Translations under genes and position numbers: made by a program
The notes under the pieces: model-generated
The model's database searches: none
What the model was told of the DNA's origin: nothing
The model's input: only the letters and a program-made list of their open reading frames with translations
Part shown: positions 59,435 through 64,000 of the stretch, one piece after another
How positions within the stretch are numbered: the stretch's first letter is position 1
How the letters are laid out: every line of letters begins with the position of its first letter
Assembly (NCBI RefSeq): GCF_041260155.1
Contig: NW_027248399.1
Coordinates: forward strand, 399,001 to 463,000
DNA: 64,000 nt
Direction of reading: 5' to 3'
Origin: Ptychodera flava
Taxonomy: Eukaryota > Hemichordata > Enteropneusta > Ptychoderidae

Positions 59435-62400
59435 AATGTACAAAACCAAACATTGCTTGTGTGCGTGTGCTTTATTTAGTAGTTTTCTGTAAACGCCATC
59501 TTTTACCAAGACGGTTATTTATGGATGATATAGTATACTGGCATGTTGTATTCTGTCAATTGTTAGATGTGAGGAAAACATGAATAATAAAAAATCACAT
59601 AAAAATAGTGTAAGGAGAAAATAAAGGGGTGTTACAAGAGATTTCTTGGTGGGCTTGCATTTCATTTTTTTTTCTTGTATCAAAGAGTAATATTTTTTCT
59701 TTACTTTTTCACTTTATTTGATTATTTGATCAGGAGGGGGGAATAGAATTTGTTACCAATGATGAGAGTAAAGTTGTTAAAGGGGAGAGTGCATGGTAGT
59801 TGGCGATGGATACAGGAAAGGAAGAGAAAATTTGACTTAAAATCGTAGTGGGAGTGCAGAAGAATACAGTTTTCATTCCCTTTTCCAAATTTTTATTTAA
59901 TTCTAAATGCTAATTCTAAGGCATGGTATAGTTACAGTGAAAACATCCCTGCTTTCAAGATCTCAAAGCAACTTGGTTAGCATGGTGCATGATATTATAA
60001 AATATTTGCCATTTGTTTCATGGAAATACTATCTTACAGTAATACAATATAATAAGATTTAGAATGAGAACTGTTTCTAATGTGGAGTTCAACTTTGGGT
60101 TGGATTGCATTGGACAAGGCACATACAGTTCATGCCTTGTTGAAGGTGGAAAACTGATTGAAGTGGAATATTAACTTTATGTTTTATAAACAAGATGCTT
60201 CGCAGAACCTTGCCGAATGAAATAGTTCCCGATTATGTTGCAGCAGTGTTTGTGTAAGAGATAACTGGAAATGCATGATATGATGATTGTACTGTCGGGA
60301 ATAGTCAGATCTGACCGTCGTCAGTCTAGTGAAGCAATGACACCGCAGCATCTCACACTCAAAATCCATACCAGCCCTGTGAAGCTGAAGTGAGTATGAG
60401 GATGACGCCAATTTTACACTCGCAAGTGTTTATCTCGCCTGAAACACACACAGCAAGTTGACTACAAAGTTGCACATTCCCAAAAAGGCAATTAGGGTAA
60501 ACTGTTTTACAGAATTTGTTTGGAGACCATGACATGATTAAGCCTCTCCATGGTTTTTCAGTTATTTTGTTTTTAATATACAGAAAGAGTTGGGGATTGA
60601 TATCTCTCAATCCCTTCCATATTATACTATTATTTGTCCGAAAATGAAAAATAAGGAAGGTCGGGAAGAATGATCAAATAATCAAATTCTGATTCTCCGG
60701 CATCTTGTGTTACCTTCATTCATTCTGTCTGTATCAGTTTTGTGAAAAGCATACCAAGCAATTAATACTGTTTAGCAAATAATTTATTTCTAGGCAGCCT
60801 TAAATTCAAGTAGATACCAAACTTATTTCACACTACATTTGTACATTTGGTCTTTCTTGGATACTTCTTGTATCAATGATACATGTATGCATTGAACAAC
60901 ATTTCATCTACTGATTTTGCCTGCATATTACAACACTATTTGCTACAGGTTTCTGGATATTTAGGTGTCATAATTTCTTTCGAGAGAGTGGAGGTACCAT
61001 AGCTAAAGAAAAGTGACTTTTGTGTTGAAGAATGAATTATGCAGAGTTCGAAGTGTGAGTCATCGCTAAAGGAACGAGTCAAGCGTTGACTTTATGACCT
61101 GAAATGATACAGACGGGTTGAAATTATAACTATCAACAAACGACAGTACAAATATCTATCGTAGATTTCATGAAAATGTGTCAGCGAACTTTCCCTCCTT
61201 CAATCTTTGCTTCATCGTCATGTTGGTTTTTTGTGAGTCTAAATTTGAATTTATACAAATTTAATGTTAAAAAATGATCAAGTCATTAAAACCTAAGTTA
61301 ATGACAGTGACTTTCTCTAATACATATTTGTTGATGTGTCCGTCATGAAAACTGATGGTAAAACAATATGTATACTCAGTAGGTAATCCGACTACCCATT
61401 TTCTAAACCTGAAACTTTCACTCGTTTTTACAGGTTTTGCTCATAAAACTCATCATATTTTGTGAGATACATGCACTAAAAAGTGAAAGTGCATATAAAC
61501 CGATGAATGGATTTATCAAACTTGATAGCCAAGCTGTAACCACTCAGAAGTGTTCTTGTTGTTAAAAAATAGATTCGTTTGTCTAATTGAGATTAAAGTG
61601 TCATGTCAGTAAAAATGTCAATCTGCGTGGTTGATTTAAATCTGCGGGATCTGCAGGTTTTTAAGTACCAATCGGAATAACAGCCTGATTGTTCAAGTAC
61701 TGACTTGGTCCTGTTCTAATGAGGGAAGGGAAATACAACAGCGCAGAGACAGCACAGGACTGCGATGGAGACATCAAAGACTGAAAGCGAATCTCCAAGC
61801 AGACCTTTAAAACAAATGCATATATTTCGCAGTTAAGTCACCCTTGCGTTGCCACCACACCTGCAACACGATGGCAGAGGTGTTGGATTTCACACCGACA
61901 GCCATAAAGTGCAGGTCTAAATGGGTTTAGATTAGAATTAATTCACTCCACTGTCCATATCAATAAACAGTACATGGTATTGAAATCGTATTTGAAAACA
62001 GACGAACAAGAACAAATTTGCTAATGAAACTTTTTAAGCAAAGTGTTAAAGCTACTGAGTAAGAGCGACGCTTTTTTCAGTATTATTTCCATGCTGGTTT
62101 TATGTTATCCTCCCATAAGGCTTTCACCGCTTTGATTTGAATCAAACTCTCATGTTTTCTACGATGAAGTTTTGACCGATACTGTGCTCATTTAATTCTT
62201 CCTTTCCATGTAAGCTTAGCTATAGGCCTACTAAGAAAGTGGTCAAAAGTGTAAGTATACAGCTGCTACCTGTACGGACTTAAGGCTACTTTGCCAGATA
62301 TTAGAGAAAAAGATGCACATTGCCAAAGGAATAGTGGTGATTCCGCCAAACTATTTATTTATTTATCTATTTATTTATTTATTTATTGCAGCCTATTTTA

Positions 62401-62475
62401 CACTTCAGGCGCAAATGCATTTGTGAACAATGGCAAATCATTCACTGAACACTGTCAGCACTGAAGGATCCAATT
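59435..62475. other. Intergenic DNA between the two TMEM145-like copies
   Basis: AT-rich, no exon or mobile element that I recognise. A (TTTA)n microsatellite lies at 62351-62386. Confidence 0.5.
62351..62386. repeat. (TTTA)n microsatellite
   Basis: About nine TTTA units with one variant. Confidence 0.9.
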
Positions 62476-64000
62476 TTTAAAATCAAATAACGTTCGCAGT
62501 ATTACTGCTTATGCTTCTACATTGATCGCATATAGGCCTACATGTAAAATATGTACAGGTGAATTGGAAAATGCCGAAGTTGTGGCTGCGGTTGACTAGC
62601 CCAGTGGAAGGGCGCCCTCTTTTGGAATGTAGTGAGCTGTTGCAATTTCTCGTTTAAAAGTGTTTTTATACAGAAGTAGGCACAAAAGTAATTGCACTAA
62701 GATATAAAAGAAAACAATAGCGATAAATTCAGAAAGAGTTCCGAGAAATATTCTTTCACGCTGCTTTTAAAAGGACAAAAAATAACGACCAAAAAATCCA
62801 AACCATTATAATACTGAGCTTAGTTTCAACGACGCCGTCCGTCGTCTGGTCGCGAACTATAATTTGTCTGTCTGCGGAGATTTGCATCTTCTGCCGTTGA
62901 GGAAGGACCTGTTTGATGATGGGTGAAATCCTCAATTATCTGAAGTTTCGGAGGCTGGCAGCAAAATTGATGAAGCAATGCAGCATTTGTAAGATCACAG
63001 TACCTGACACTTCGCTAGATAGACGACCAGTGATGTTATGAAGCCATGGCCCGGCTTGATGGTTCCATTCGATGTTCCGATGGTGACGACAACAACTTTG
63101 CGTCCAAGTTTCGTTCCATCCATTGCTGACGACACGATTTGTTTGCGACGTTGCGACGCGACGCGGAGAACATATTCATTCTTCTCTCAGCACTGTTCAG
63201 AGACGAAGGTCCTCTCTTATGCTCTTTCTGATGGAACCAAAACTTCCTGAAATCCGCGGCATGCTGTGTTACTTTGTCGAAATCGCATGATGAAATCGAC
63301 AAGTTTGACGTTTGGTAGCATTTGGATGCTAGGTTGTATCCTAGTAATTCAGATGTGTCTCATCGCCCCGGTGATGCAAAAATCATCCAAGGGCATATGA
63401 AAACGGCTTCGGTAAGTTTCAGTATTTTTAGTCAATGGTGTCAGTATTTCTAATCACATGTCCCCATCAGCTGTAAACTGGCTGGTCGAGTAAATGGTGC
63501 ACTGTAAACCGCGATTCACATGGAGGATGCAATTTTATCACTGTACTAACTTTCTTTGCCAGAACTAGCGTCATTAATTTCTCGCCGCACGTACTGCACC
63601 TGTGCGGGACACAAATTGCAAGTTATCAATGAAAAGTCAGTTGTTATACTACTGCAATAAATAACATAGAGGTAGCATACTGTACTTCCGGCATCCAAAC
63701 CTGCAATCATCATTGTTCATTCAACACGGTGTGAACTTTGAAAAGGTCACGACTCCAAATTTCCCTAAACCACAAACGGGACTGTGATATTATTGACTTA
63801 TGTATTTCAACTCGTTGCTGACTTTGAATATAAATCCTCTGTTTTCTTCCTTTTCAGAACTTCAATTTCATTGATAGGTTTTGTTTCCAGCCGAATGAAA
63901 AGGAACGCTCCACTATGAAATTAAGTACAAAGCTGTAAGTATCATCATACTGATAATGTAATTCTCGTGTTCTGTGTGTTTAGCTATCTATAATTCACAC
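62476..64000 (+). repeat. Tandem duplication, right copy (continues past the window)
   Basis: Counterpart of 50050-51560. It includes the shared CGCCCTCTTTTGG box (62611-62623 vs ~50200), the 149-bp identical block, exon 1, intron 1 and exon 2. Confidence 0.9.
63287..63934 (+). CDS. TMEM145-like: Second TMEM145-like gene, exons 1-2 (rest beyond window)
   Basis: Exon 1 63287-63411 and exon 2 63858-63934, with the same splice sites as the first copy. Exon 1 reads MMKSTSLTFGSIWMLGCILV and differs by a few bases; a run of five C becomes four at 63366-63369, which shifts the frame at IAPGDA. Exon 2 (NFNFIDRFCFQPNEK) has GGG shortened to GG, which shifts it again. Both are one-base losses in repeated-base runs. 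It is a tandem paralogue, or a misplaced second allele. Confidence 0.8.

Overview
This is an AT-rich animal nuclear genome window: genes have GT-AG introns, long UTRs and intergenic DNA, and many inverted-repeat and tandem-repeat elements. Two non-LTR retrotransposons (LINEs) with a 2A-type N-terminal peptide, a receptor tyrosine kinase of the type expanded in invertebrates and a TMEM145-family gene fit an invertebrate, most likely a deuterostome (acorn worm, lancelet or echinoderm). No sequence shown here fixes the species, so this placement is inference.

Layout. 1-565 (-): 5' end of a LINE with a degenerate 2A motif. 1181-13805 (+): the kinase half of a receptor tyrosine kinase in eight exons; its ectodomain and transmembrane exons are not in view. 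Its introns carry a TTAA inverted-repeat element, ~146 bp tandem repeats and a small foldback. 15-25 kb: no host gene that I can name, but a cluster of mobile repeats (satellite-bearing Helentron/pearl-like elements, three inverted-repeat elements, microsatellites). 25.9-44.5 kb (-): a gene of about 1,000 codons whose exons align in order with bacterial VioB/RebD/StaD proteins (2-imino-3-(indol-3-yl)propanoate dimer synthase / chromopyrrolate synthase), preceded by a signal-peptide-like exon. A full-length LINE (39009-43917, 13-bp target-site duplication) sits in its first intron and a broken BEL/Pao fossil (27.9-33.8 kb) in its last intron. 44.5-50 kb: gene-free, with a CACTA-type miniature element. 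50.87-59.21 kb (+): a 13-exon TMEM145-like seven-transmembrane gene. 62.5-64 kb (+): a tandem second copy of that gene, of which only the promoter and exons 1-2 are visible.

The main candidate for an undescribed system is the VioB/RebD-like gene. It looks like an animal, intron-bearing, probably secreted relative of the enzyme that couples two tryptophan-derived imines in violacein and indolocarbazole synthesis. No partner such as an L-amino-acid oxidase (VioA/RebO type) is visible in this window.

Single-base frame breaks occur in all three host gene families and in the LINE, mostly as one base lost from a repeated-base run. That pattern suits sequence or assembly error at least as well as pseudogene decay, and every 'broken gene' statement below should be read with that in mind.
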